Part shown: positions 10,728-20,594 of the stretch, in pieces
Layout: the number at the start of each line of letters is the position of its first letter
Numbering within the stretch: the first letter of the stretch is position 1
Notes under the pieces: model-generated
What the model saw: only the letters and a program-made list of their open reading frames with translations
Told to the model about the DNA's origin: nothing
Databases searched by the model: none
Source of the DNA: Rickettsia australis str. Phillips
GTDB lineage: Bacteria; Pseudomonadota; Alphaproteobacteria; Rickettsiales; Rickettsiaceae
Length of the DNA stretch: 64,000 nucleotides
Assembly: GCF_000273745.1 (NCBI RefSeq)
Contig: NZ_AKVZ01000020.1
Span: 1-64,000 of the forward strand
Direction: 5' to 3'
Made by a program: the position numbers and the translations under genes

Positions 10728-10864
10728 TAATATACTTTTATAAAATAAATGGTTAATAACTTGAAACTTTTTCATCATTGTGAGAAGAATTACGTAGTAA
10801 TTTAACTAAGCAATGACGATATCAACTCTTTTTAGTTAATACCTCAAATTAAACGAGTATATCC

Positions 10865-10893
10865 TTGACTTAAGTTTAGAAAATCTTTAATAT
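10865..10893 (+). promoter_or_regulatory. Probable sigma-70 promoter of the ATP/ADP translocase gene
   Basis: TTGACT at 10865-10870 and TAATAT at 10888-10893 with a 17-base spacer, about 40 bases before the tlc start codon. Nothing else in the gap competes as well. Confidence 0.55.
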
Positions 10894-10933
10894 ATAACTC
10901 TAACCAATAGCAAGATATAGGTTAGACCAAATA

Positions 10934-12469
10934 ATGACGATTAACCCCAGTAGTATAGAAAATTCTTCCTCTAAAATCAATAGCCGTTTTTCCAAACTTA
11001 CCGATTATATCTGGCCTATAAAACGCCACGAAGTTTCTAAATTTTTATTCATCACCTCATTAATGTTCTGTATTTTATTTATCCAAAATCTAATCAGAGC
11101 CTTAAAAGATAGTATTGTTACTACTATGATAGGTGCCGAGACTATCTCATTTTTGAAGTTTTGGGGAGTGATGCCGTCAGCTTTCTTAATGACTGCTATA
11201 TATGTAAAGCTTGTTAATAGGATAAAAGCAGAAAATATATTTTATCTTATTATATCAATTTTTTTAACATTCTTTGCTTTATTTGCCTACGTTATTTTTC
11301 CAAATCATGAAATACTGCATTTAAGCCCTGTAACCGTTCAAAATTTAACGGTAAGCTTACCTAATTTAAAATGGTTTATATTGCTTTTATCAAAATGGAG
11401 TTTTTCGCTATTTTATATAATCGCCGAATTATGGCCGAACGTAGTTTTTGCATTACTTTTTTGGCAGTTTGTTAATAATATTACTACCGTAGAAGAATCT
11501 AAAAGATTTTATCCGTTATTCGGTTTACTCAGTCAAACAGGTATTTATTTAGCAGGGCAGTTTTTAGAAAATCTAAGTAATATTAATGATTACGTAACTA
11601 ATAAATTTGCATTGCAATCGTCTTTTCATACACTTTCTATACAAATTATACTAACTATAGTATTAATTTTAGGCATAATAGCTATTAAAACTTTTTGGTT
11701 GCTTAATCATAAAGTACTAGACAAAGAGCATATGGCGTTACTCAAATTTAAAGCAAAGAAAAAATCTATGACTATTGCCGAAAGTTTTCAGATGATTCTA
11801 TCGTCAAGACATATTAGATTAATTGCAACTTTACTTATCTGCTATGGCATTGCCATTAATTTAGTAGAAGGTCCTTGGAAAGCAGCAGCTACTAAAATTT
11901 ATAAAACTCCAACCGAATATGCAGCTTTTATAGGAAGTTATTTGAGCTACACTGGAGTATTTACTATTTTATTTGTCGTACTTGGTTCAAATATAGTTAG
12001 GAGACTTGGCTGGTTTACGGCGGCTGTTATCACACCTTTAATAGTTTTTATTACCGGTATATTATTTTTTGCTGTTAATAACTTTGAAGGATTTGCCGGC
12101 TTAATAATAGCAAATTTTATTCTAACTGATCCTGCTTTAATTGCTATAACAATAGGTGCTATTCAAAATGTACTGAGTAAATCAAGTAAATATACCTTAT
12201 TTGATTCAACAAAAGAAATGGCTTATGTTCCTTTAGATCCGGAAATAAAAATAAAAGGTAAAGCTGCTGCCGACGTGATAGGTACAAAACTAGGTAAATC
12301 CGGTAGTGCATTTTTACAATCATTGGTATTTATAATATTACCTTCCACTAGTTACCAATCTATTTCCATCTGTTTAATGATTATATTTATAATTACTTGT
12401 TTAACTTGGCTTTGGGCAACTAAAGAACTCAATAAAGCATATAAAAATTCCATTAAATTTTTTCAATAA
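10934..12469 (+). CDS. tlc: ATP/ADP translocase family nucleotide transporter (Tlc)
   Basis: Inner-membrane nucleotide exchanger of the chlamydia/plastid type, with about 12 hydrophobic segments spread over 511 residues. Family hallmarks include IRALKDSIVTTMIGAETISFLKF near residues 55-80, ELWPNVVFALLFWQ, and the DSTKEMAYVPL segment near residue 427. Rickettsiae carry five Tlc paralogues; only some exchange ATP for ADP, others carry nucleotides such as GTP. The neighbourhood (truB, rpsO, pnp on one side, sca4 on the other) suggests the fourth paralogue, but sequence alone does not settle substrate. Confidence 0.92.
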   Translation: MTINPSSIENSSSKINSRFSKLTDYIWPIKRHEVSKFLFITSLMFCILFIQNLIRALKDSIVTTMIGAETISFLKFWGVMPSAFLMTAIYVKLVNRIKAENIFYLIISIFLTFFALFAYVIFPNHEILHLSPVTVQNLTVSLPNLKWFILLLSKWSFSLFYIIAELWPNVVFALLFWQFVNNITTVEESKRFYPLFGLLSQTGIYLAGQFLENLSNINDYVTNKFALQSSFHTLSIQIILTIVLILGIIAIKTFWLLNHKVLDKEHMALLKFKAKKKSMTIAESFQMILSSRHIRLIATLLICYGIAINLVEGPWKAAATKIYKTPTEYAAFIGSYLSYTGVFTILFVVLGSNIVRRLGWFTAAVITPLIVFITGILFFAVNNFEGFAGLIIANFILTDPALIAITIGAIQNVLSKSSKYTLFDSTKEMAYVPLDPEIKIKGKAAADVIGTKLGKSGSAFLQSLVFIILPSTSYQSISICLMIIFIITCLTWLWATKELNKAYKNSIKFFQ

Positions 12470-12563
12470 TAATATCAGTTTTTTCTTGATATTACTAAAA
12501 TCTATATATACTATCCTTGACAGTATAACACAAACTGTGAAAAACGCAGTGTTATTTGTTTTA

Positions 12564-12656
12564 ATGTCATTGCGAAGAAATTACGAAATAATTGATGCAG
12601 CAATCTCAGGCAAAATTCCTGAGATTGCCACGCTCCTTTTAGTCGCTTGCAATGAT
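12564..12656. repeat. Type B palindromic repeat variant
   Basis: The left arm starts ATGTCATTGCGAAGAAATTACG and the right arm ends GCTTGCAATGATGG. Here the inner core is CAATCTCAGG...CCTGAGATTG instead of the usual ATCCAG core. A frame over it (12486-12686) is not a gene. Confidence 0.75.
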
Positions 12657-12733
12657 GGCTCGGTATTCACGCGGGCAATAACATAATTACTTACAGTTTG
12701 TGCTAATTAATTTTTGGTTAAATTAGAGGTTTT

Positions 12734-15700
12734 ATGAGTAAAGATAATACTGGATATGAAAATGATGAAGAATATGAGTCCGATATAGATGAAAAAAAAC
12801 AAGAGAAAGCTGCTCCTGCTCAACCTACACTAGATACAGCTGATGATGGTTTTAGCTTTACCCCTGCATCTTCTACTCAATCTACCCCTTCCATTAGTAC
12901 TTTATCGGACACTATTTCCCATGACGGTCAGACATCAGACCCAATAACCAAGGCTGTAAGAGAAACAATTATACAACCACAAAAAGATGAGATAGCAGAA
13001 CAAATATTAAAAGACCTGGCAGCCCTTGTAGACCGTGATTTAGCTGAACAAAAAAGAAAAGAAATAGAAGAGGAAAAAGAAAAAATAAAACGTTAAGTGC
13101 TTTTTTCGGTAACCCGGCTAATAGAGAATTGATTGATAAGGCTTTAGAAAAGCCTGAACTTAAAAAGAAATTAGAAGCAATAGAAATAGCAGGTTATAAA
13201 AATGTTTTCTTAACATATAGTGCCGCTAATGGATATCAGGGTGGATTTAAGCCGGTACAGTGGGAAAACCAAATAAGTGCAAGCGATCTTAGAGCCACGG
13301 TCGTTAAAAATGATGCAGGCGATGAACTCTGTACCTTAAATGAAACAACTGTTAAAACTAAGCCTTTTACTGTAGCTAAACAAGACGGTACTCAGGTTCA
13401 AATCAATTCATATAGAAAAATAGATTTTCCTATAAAACTTGATAAAGCCGATGGGTCAATGCATTTGTCGATGGTAGCATTAAAATCTGATGGCACAAAA
13501 CCATCTAAAGATAAAGCAGTATATTTCACTGCTCACTACGAAGAAGGGCCAAATGGTAAACCTCAACTTAAAGAAATAAGCTCACCGAAACCTTTAAAAT
13601 TTGCCGGAGATGGACCGGATGCGGTAGCTTATATTGAGCATGGCGGAGAAATTTATACACTTGCGGTAACACGCGGTAAATATAAAGAAATGATGAAAGA
13701 GGTAGAACTACACCAAGGGCAGAGCGTTGACTTATCACAAACTATAGCTAAAGATTTAACAAAGGTACAAGGTCGATCTCAGGAAACACTTCAACCAATA
13801 ATAACTCCGAATCAAGAATTAAAATCATCTATTGAAACACCTACCACTACACAAGTACCTCCAATTACTCCTGCCAGCCAACCACTGCAAACTGAGACTG
13901 CACAAATGCCACAGTCGCAACAAGTGAATCCAAACCTTCTTAATGCAGCTACAGCTTTATCAGGCAGCATGCAAGATTTATTAAATTATGTAAATGCAGG
14001 TTTAACAAAAGAAAAAGATGGTAATACACAAATTGATTTAATTAACGCAGCAGCTACGGCAATTCTTAATAATGAGAAAGAAAAGCAGGCTAATATCATT
14101 GTTTTAACTGAAAATACGGTCAATAACAACGCCCTCACACCGGATACAAAAGTAGCTGGAGTAAACGCGGTATTAGAAAACATAAAAAATAATCAGAATA
14201 CCCCAGACCTAGAAAAATCAAAAATGCTTGAAGCTACAGTAGCTATCGCATTAAATTCAGAGAATCTTGCACCGAAGCAAAAACAGCAAATGTTAGAAAA
14301 GGCAGTAGATGTCGGTTTAAATCTTAAAGATGATACAAGTAGAGCTGTGGCAATTGACGGTATTACGGATACTGTAATAAAAAGTAACCTTTCTACTAAA
14401 GATAAAGGGACAATGCTTATAGCAGTAGGTGATAAGGTTAATGCCTCTGAATTAAGCAATGCGGAAAAACAACAATTATTAGGTTCTGTATTAAAGAAAG
14501 GTGTAGAAACCCAAGTCCTCAGTCCGGAACAACAACAATTGATGCAACAGAATTTAGATAAGATTACAGCGGAACAAACTAAAAATGCCAAAATAACAGA
14601 GGTGCAAGGTATTTTAGCTAACCCTGCATTTAATACTATCGCTAAAACTGAAGCAATACAAAATGTTACTACAAAGGTTTTAGATAGTCCGATTAAAGCA
14701 GAAATAAAAGGTGAAACGCTTGAAAGTATTACTAAGGTAGTTGCTGAGAGTCCTTTGAACGGTCAAGATAAAGTAGACATTGTTAAAGGTATGGGAGAAG
14801 CTATAGCTAGTCATAAAACTATGTCACCTACAGAAAAAATTTCTGCTATAGAATCCGTAGAAACAGGGGTAGCCGAAAGTATAACAGCTTTGGAAGATAA
14901 AAAGTTAATGACTAAAGGGTTAGTAGATGGTATTTATGAAGACAAAGCAAATCCTGAAATGACGAAAGCTGTTTCTAGAGGGGTTGATAAGAGTACTGCT
15001 AGACCGGAAGATAAACAAGCTCTTAAAGATGCAGCGAGTGAGGTAGCTTTAGATAGAGAAACTCAAAATTTCACTAAAGGGTTAAAAGAACAGAATTTAG
15101 AAAAACCTAAGCCTCGCGATGATATATATAATAAAGCTCAAGATGTAGCTGAGGCATTAAAAAATGTTATTACCCCTGTTTTAGATGCGCATCCTGAAAA
15201 ACGTGAAGTCTCAGAAGAAGAAGTTATGAAAAAAACTTCCAGTATATTAAATGATATCTCTAATCTTACAATTGAAAAAGTTAATAATTTTCGTGCTATG
15301 CTCTCTCCAGATAGTAATCTTAAAACTCTTGAAGAAAAAAAAGCTGAAGCAACAAAAAAAGTAGATGAGCTGGTAAAGGAATTTGGTACTAAATCTTCTA
15401 CTGAAGAACAGCAAAGTTTCATTAAAGCTAATTTAACTGATGATAAAACTTTATCTAAAGAGGTACGTTTACAAACTATAGATAAGTTATTACAAGAACA
15501 AGCACAAAAACGAGCAAAAGCAATTGAAAACCCTAATGTTAAAACAGAAGATGTAAGGGTAGTATCAGAACAGTCCGAATTAAAACCTATAAGTAACGAT
15601 GAGCCGGGTATTGAAAAAACTAAAATGGTAGTAGGAAGAGATCGAGTTAATATTAAAGATAATATAAAAATTATAGGAGCATTAATGAATGCAAGAGATA

Positions 15701-15771
15701 GCATTATTCAGTCGGAAAATTTAAATAAATCAATACCTATTAAAAAAGAGTCTTCCTTGCCGCCACGCTAA
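12734..15771 (+). pseudogene. sca4: Sca4 (gene D antigen, PS120), frameshifted
   Basis: Sca4 is a secreted or surface-associated rickettsial protein that binds host vinculin and aids cell-to-cell spread. The reading from 12734 (MSKDNTGY... DPITKAVRETIIQPQKD... LAEQKRKEIEEEKEK) and the second frame (TLSAFFGNPANRELIDKALE... to FPPR-like end SLPPR) together give the full protein of about 1,010 residues. The break is at about 13075-13095, where an A-rich run appears to hold about five extra bases, giving a TAA at 13094. The remaining 880 codons are open and well conserved, including the long helical C-terminal half that holds vinculin-binding sites. Translation could restart at TTG 13129, but no ribosome binding site supports this. 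Confidence 0.9.
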
Positions 15772-15810
15772 TCAAGATTTGTATGCTGTATGTTATAATG
15801 GCAAGCAATG

Positions 15811-16010
15811 TTCATTCCTGCGAAGCATTGTTACGTGGATCGGTTTTACCTCTGTCAATCCCATGGCTTGTCCACGGTATGACATCGAATGCGTTTTGTG
15901 GTCCACGCAACAATACCTTTCTGCGAACGCAGGAAGCATGTTTTTTATATGGTTATTTTATCAATGATGGTTATACTTTTGCTAGATTCCTACTTTCGCG
16001 GGAATGACAT
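15811..16010. repeat. Degraded type A palindromic repeat
   Basis: The left arm TTCATTCCTGCGAAGCATTG and right arm TACTTTCGCGGGAATGACAT are far apart (about 160 bases), with further fragments of repeat in between, including TTTCTGCGAACGCAGGA. It appears to be several overlapping insertions. Two short frames here are not genes. From 16011 to 16230 I see nothing else. Confidence 0.6.
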
Positions 16011-16230
16011 TGAGATAGCTCCATAAAGCTGCTTTTAGCTAAGAAATAATTATATGGACTATTTGGTCGAAGCTTGTGCCCTATGTGTACTTTCAAATCA
16101 TACTGGCTATGGCTATTTTTTCTTAACTTCTTATATCTCTTTATAAATTCGTTACCAAAGTAACTTCATTATATCTTCCCTTCACCTAAAGGCAAGGGAT
16201 TTTGTATCCCCCATAGGAACATTAAATATT

Positions 16231-16623
16231 TTATGAGCTAGCTTTTAGCTTATCTTTTCCGGCTAAACATTTTACTAGATTATTAACGGCTTGTTGTTCT
16301 TCCGTGCTATTAATTTTCATAAAATTTCTTGAAACTTCAATGCACATACGTTGATGTTGAGTATGTACAGGCTGCGGTTTATTAGCTTCTTCTAAACCTT
16401 CAAAGAAATAATCAATATTCCTATCTAAAGCTTCTGCTATTAGTACTAGCCTTCCTACAGAAATTCTATTAATTGCTTTTTCGTATTTTTGTAATTGTTG
16501 ATGAGTAACATCAATTACTTCAGCAAGTTGTTGACGAGATAACCCCTTAGCAAGTCTTAAAGAATAAATTTTCTTACCGATAAAACTATCAATTTTTTGT
16601 ATAATATCGTTTTTTCTACCCAT
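16231..16623 (-). CDS. XRE-family helix-turn-helix regulator
   Basis: A 130-residue DNA-binding protein. The Cro/CI-type HTH is at residues about 18-70 (IYSLRLAKGLSRQQLAEVI, then THQQLQKYEKAINRISVGRL), followed by a short effector-less tail with HTQHQRMCIEVSRNF. This form of XRE protein is common in alphaproteobacteria as a single-domain regulator. Target genes are unknown; the AT-rich 500-base region upstream of it could hold its own operator. Confidence 0.88.
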   Translation of the reverse strand: MGRKNDIIQKIDSFIGKKIYSLRLAKGLSRQQLAEVIDVTHQQLQKYEKAINRISVGRLVLIAEALDRNIDYFFEGLEEANKPQPVHTQHQRMCIEVSRNFMKINSTEEQQAVNNLVKCLAGKDKLKASS

Positions 16624-17150
16624 TACTTTCTCCTTGGTTACTAATTATATCTATATTTAAAAATTTTCTTTAAACAAAAATGATATTATCATATATTATT
16701 ATAAAATATGTGGTTATCAATAATTTTATACTATTAAGCTTATCCAATTGTAAGTAGAAATAATACCATAAATTAATATTATAAGCAACTATAAAATAAT
16801 ATTTTGAAGTTTTTTGTAATCATTTGGTAAATCATTATTAAAGAATCGTGCAAAATTATTTCTTATCAAATAAAAATAGCATAAGAGCTTTACAATTATT
16901 TTAAAGATACAATATGAATATCTTATGTTTTAAAAACTTATTTACTGAGGTATAAATTACAATTTATACAAAAATAAATTTTGGTGCATTATAGGAAAAA
17001 TATAAAACTAATGCAAGAAAAAATTTCATTTCTATATCAATATTTCAAATTAAAGATAAAATATAGTTTCATTTTAATTATAAATTAATTATTTACAGCG
17101 AACTTATTTAAGGTTAAATATAAAATTAATAATAACAACTAAAGCTTATA
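16624..17150. other. AT-rich intergenic region between divergent genes
   Basis: About 530 bases between the XRE regulator and the YihY gene with very low GC and no coding frame. It is free of the palindromic repeats found elsewhere, so it is probably the shared divergent control region. No single promoter stands out against the AT background. Confidence 0.5.
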
Positions 17151-17978
17151 ATGAGAAAAATTTTTAATTGTCTTTACGTAGCCTTATTTAGAATAATAGA
17201 AGATGATGGCGTTGAACATTCGGGATATATGTCATTCATGATACTTTTATCTATTTTCCCTTTCCTAGTATTCTTATTAGCTTTAACAAGCTTTTTAGGA
17301 GCTTCAGAACTTGGTCAAAATTTTATACAAATTTTTCTAGAGAGTCTTCCGGAACAAGCAACAGAATCAATAGAAAAGAGAATACGAGAATTACTAAGTG
17401 CTCCTCCTCAAAGTTTAATGAATCTTGCCATAGTAGGCAGTATTTGGACTGCTTCTTCTTTTGTAGAATGTTTAAGGACTATTTTAAATCGTGTATATCA
17501 AATAAAATCTCCCCCACCTTATATAAGAAGAAGATTACTTAGTATTATACAGTTTCTTATAATTAGTGCCTTGATTACTTTTACTATGTTTCTTTTAGTG
17601 GTGATTCCAATATTATTTACAAAAATTCCGATAATATTAGAGACCATTGAAAAATATAAGATCATTTTAAATTTTACAAGATATTCTTTAATTTTAATTT
17701 TATTATTTTTAGGTGCCTCATCTTTGTATTATATATTACCTAATGTAAAACTAAATTTTATTGATGTATTTCCAGGGGCTTTATTAACTGTGATATTATG
17801 GGTAATAAGCGGCTATTTACTTTCAACATATATAGTCTACTATAATCAACTAAATCTAATGTATGGTTCCCTTGGTAGTATAATAGTTACATTAATATTC
17901 TTCTATATTATAAATATGATATTTATCTATGGTGCGGAATTTAATTATCTAATGAAAAATTATGAAAATATAGAGTGA
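17151..17978 (+). CDS. YihY/BrkB family inner-membrane protein
   Basis: A 275-residue protein with about six membrane segments. Family features are the early SGYMSFMILLSIFPFLVFLLAL segment, the WTASSFVECLRTILNRVYQ motif near residue 105, and a C-terminal YGSLGSIIVTLIFFY...GAEFNYLM. The family was once called ribonuclease BN by mistake; its function is not established. The start has no strong ribosome binding site but agrees with the family length. Confidence 0.88.
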   Translation: MRKIFNCLYVALFRIIEDDGVEHSGYMSFMILLSIFPFLVFLLALTSFLGASELGQNFIQIFLESLPEQATESIEKRIRELLSAPPQSLMNLAIVGSIWTASSFVECLRTILNRVYQIKSPPPYIRRRLLSIIQFLIISALITFTMFLLVVIPILFTKIPIILETIEKYKIILNFTRYSLILILLFLGASSLYYILPNVKLNFIDVFPGALLTVILWVISGYLLSTYIVYYNQLNLMYGSLGSIIVTLIFFYIINMIFIYGAEFNYLMKNYENIE

Positions 17979-18138
17979 AGTGCGGCTTAAAACACTTCAT
18001 AAGTATTTAGTTCTATAAAAATAAAATAATTAATTGAAACAATTTCGGCAGTTTTATATTTAAAACTTTATATCAATCTTTATTTTAGTTGTAAAAAACA
18101 ATTGTTTTTAGTTTTAGGTTTTATGAACAAAGTACAAT

Positions 18139-18972
18139 TTATTTAAAAAAGTCCGGTTTAAATAACATAAAGCTCTCTTGAGCTGACGCCGGTAATGGAG
18201 TTAAATTATATTGCGGATCGAAAGCGTTCCCGTAAATTTTTTCTATTTTTTGGAGCGAACTTGGAGATTTTAAAGCCAACAATATTGACTTTAAAATAGT
18301 AAAAATTGCTATATATTGATCGGTTTCGGGAGAAGATAAGCGATGCTCTAAACGTTTGGGAAAAGAATGAGGAGTTCGTACTGCTACGCTTCTATTATTT
18401 CCACCGTACGATATATGAGTAGGAGCCATAAATTGTTTATTTATTCGTAAATAATCTAGAGTAGTAGGCATAAAAGCGAGTAGTGTATCTAGCATATAGT
18501 GACATAGCCCTTGTGCTGCTAAAATTATATAATAATCATTGAACTCAGGATTAAAATTAATATGAAAATGCATACTATTACCATAATCATCCAAAAATGG
18601 CTTAGGAGAAAAATCTATATATCCTTTTAACTGCTGTGCAATTTTTTTTAAAATATTTTTAACCTCTAATATATTTTTTATATATTGTATTAAGTTTACA
18701 GAAGGAGGGAGATCTATTTCAAATTGGTTATTGCCTTTTTCTTTTTTTATTTTAGCAATTTTGAATCTAGCTAAGTATTTGCTTGAAAGTATTTCAAATT
18801 TAGCTATATCAATATTGTGACTTAAATAAAACTCTATTTCTACGCCTATAATAGGAATTAGGTTATAGTCTTGGTGAAATTGTGCTATTATTTTTTCCAA
18901 CTGTTTATTTTTTTGTAAACGTTTGGATAAAGTATTAATAAAACTATTATAATTAATATATGGTAGTTTCAT
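18139..18972 (-). CDS. Glutamine-synthetase-like protein
   Basis: Matches the catalytic domain of glutamine synthetase in order: GVEIEFYL (metal-binding glutamates), GNNQFEID, DFSPKPFLDDYGNSMHFHINF, GGNNRSVAVRTP and RLEHRLSSPETDQYIA. It has only about 277 residues and lacks the usual N-terminal beta-grasp domain and part of the barrel, so true glutamine synthesis is doubtful; a gamma-glutamyl ligase or remnant role is possible. I use the ATG at 18972; the frame extends seven codons further, into the divergent pgeF gene. Confidence 0.75.
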   Translation of the reverse strand: MKLPYINYNSFINTLSKRLQKNKQLEKIIAQFHQDYNLIPIIGVEIEFYLSHNIDIAKFEILSSKYLARFKIAKIKKEKGNNQFEIDLPPSVNLIQYIKNILEVKNILKKIAQQLKGYIDFSPKPFLDDYGNSMHFHINFNPEFNDYYIILAAQGLCHYMLDTLLAFMPTTLDYLRINKQFMAPTHISYGGNNRSVAVRTPHSFPKRLEHRLSSPETDQYIAIFTILKSILLALKSPSSLQKIEKIYGNAFDPQYNLTPLPASAQESFMLFKPDFFK

Positions 18973-19693
18973 GGAAAGATTAATCAACAAATCAGTTTAT
19001 TATAAAATTTTTGATAAAACATTCAATAATTCTAGTCATAGATATATTAAAAAAAATAACTCTATAAATGAAGCAGAAATAGTTGAAAATAAAAAATCTA
19101 TTACTACTTATTTTAAAGCACAAGATATTTTAATTTTAAACCAAGTACATAGCAATCAAATTGTTAATGCTGATAAGTCCATAATTGCCGTACCTGAAGC
19201 AGACGGCAGCATTACAACTAAAAAAAATTTAGTATTAGCTGTACAATCGGCAGATTGTGTACCGGTACTACTTGCAAGCGGCGATGGTAAAATAATAGGA
19301 GCGGCACACGCAGGTTGGAAAGGAAGCATAAACAATATTATTAGTAATATAGTTACTAAAATGACAGAAAAAGGAGCAAAGAATTTAATAGCAGTGATCG
19401 GTCCTGCTATAGCTCAAAGTTCATATGAAGTTGATGATGAATATTGTAAAACTTTCTTAAGTAAAGATATTAACAATAAACAGTTTTTTATAAACTCGAT
19501 AAAAGAAAATCATTATATGTTTGATTTACCGGCTTTTGTAGAGTTAAAACTTAAAGAAGCAGGCGTTAAAGATATAAAAAATATTGCTGAAAATACTTAC
19601 ACAAATCCATTAAAATATCCAAGTAAAAGACGCTCATATCATTTGCAAGAACCTTACAATCAGAATATATTATCAGCTATCGTAATTAAATAA
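18971..19693 (+). CDS. pgeF: Peptidoglycan editing factor / polyphenol-oxidase family (YfiH, PgeF)
   Basis: Copper/zinc-binding multi-function hydrolase family (DUF152, LACC1 relative). It shows LNQVHSNQIV, the metal-binding SADCVPVLL cysteine, GAAHAGWKGS histidine and IGPAIAQSSYEV, all in the expected order over 240 residues. In Escherichia coli the homologue removes wrong residues from muropeptides. The start codon shares CATG at 18970-18973 with the divergent glutamine-synthetase-like gene. Confidence 0.88.
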   Translation: MERLINKSVYYKIFDKTFNNSSHRYIKKNNSINEAEIVENKKSITTYFKAQDILILNQVHSNQIVNADKSIIAVPEADGSITTKKNLVLAVQSADCVPVLLASGDGKIIGAAHAGWKGSINNIISNIVTKMTEKGAKNLIAVIGPAIAQSSYEVDDEYCKTFLSKDINNKQFFINSIKENHYMFDLPAFVELKLKEAGVKDIKNIAENTYTNPLKYPSKRRSYHLQEPYNQNILSAIVIK

Positions 19694-19771
19694 CAGTATT
19701 GTTAAATAAATATTGATGGTTTGAAAAAGCTACATCATTGCCAGCGGACATAAGCTACGTGGATACCACTC

Positions 19772-19890
19772 CGTCATTGCAAGCAGAAACTGCAAATTTC
19801 GACGAAGCAAGGAAGAAAAAAATTCTGTAAATCAGAATTTTTTAATTATTTTTCTGGATTATCACGTTGCTTCGCTCCTCGCAATGACGA
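19772..19890. repeat. Type B palindromic repeat
   Basis: Begins CGTCATTGCAAGCAG, has the central AAAATTCTGTAAATCAG hairpin, and ends TCCTCGCAATGACGA. Confidence 0.85.
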
Positions 19891-19945
19891 TATCTATCTT
19901 TATTTAGCAATGCCAAAATAATTCTTATTTATCCGTAGTATATTA

Positions 19946-20497
19946 ATGAATCAAGGGAAACATTACTATCAAATAGTTTATGCACCAAACGATATTTTTA
20001 AAAAACAAGCAGAATATATAGACATTGTTGATGATAATATTCGTACTATTGTCGATAAAATGCTTCAGACTTTACATATAGAAAGGGCAGTGGGACTCGG
20101 TGCTAATATGGTAGGAATATTAAAGCGTATAGCGGTAGTTGACCTACATGAAAATAATAAATCATCGCCTATAGTTTTGATTAATCCTGAAATAACTTAT
20201 TTTTCGGAAGCAAAACAAACTTTTATTGAGGGTTCTTTATCATTTCCAGGCATTGAGGCCTCTATTACACGATCAAAAGTAATCAAGGTAAAATATTTCG
20301 ATTATGACGGTAATAAACAAGAACTAGAAGCAGAAGGCTTTTTAGCTACTGTAATTCAACATGAAATAGATTATTTAAACGGCAAAACTTTCTTAGATTA
20401 TTTATCAAAACTTAAGCGTGATATGCTCCTTAAAAAGATGCTAAAGCATATAAAACTCCATCCTCCACATATTCACGGTAGTAGTTGTAGTCATTAA
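19946..20497 (+). CDS. Peptide-deformylase-like protein with lost metal ligands
   Basis: Clear fold relative of peptide deformylase (183 residues), but all three active-site motifs are altered. Motif 1 reads GLGANMVG (the catalytic glutamine is methionine), motif 2 reads EGSLSFPG (the cysteine ligand is serine), and motif 3 reads QHEIDYLNG (the second histidine ligand is tyrosine). Removal of N-formyl groups is therefore unlikely, although the frame is intact. Rickettsiae have a separate normal deformylase, outside this window. A regulatory or binding role is possible but unproven. Confidence 0.85.
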   Translation: MNQGKHYYQIVYAPNDIFKKQAEYIDIVDDNIRTIVDKMLQTLHIERAVGLGANMVGILKRIAVVDLHENNKSSPIVLINPEITYFSEAKQTFIEGSLSFPGIEASITRSKVIKVKYFDYDGNKQELEAEGFLATVIQHEIDYLNGKTFLDYLSKLKRDMLLKKMLKHIKLHPPHIHGSSCSH

Positions 20498-20594
20498 TTA
20501 ATTTTTAAAATAATAAAACTTTCTTGACTGTTAATAAAAAGTATAATTTATTTACAATTTTATTTTTTATTAATAGATATGAAGAAAATATTTT

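Noticed and set aside
12486..12686. A 66-codon frame after the ATP/ADP translocase gene
   Set aside because: Most of it is a type B palindrome read through; no ribosome binding site and no protein character.
13075..13100. Programmed -1 frameshifting in sca4
   Set aside because: No proper X-XXY-YYZ slippery heptamer lies in the right frame before the stop, and no stable downstream structure is evident.
15138..15704. A 188-codon minus-strand frame opposite sca4
   Set aside because: It is a shadow of the well-supported sca4 frame, serine- and phenylalanine-rich as antisense frames of lysine- and glutamate-rich genes are.
15779..16007. Two overlapping frames after sca4
   Set aside because: Both lie within decayed palindromic repeats.
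18973..18990. An upstream start for the glutamine-synthetase-like gene
   Set aside because: The six extra codons lie inside pgeF and are not needed for the fold; the ATG at 18972 is preferred.
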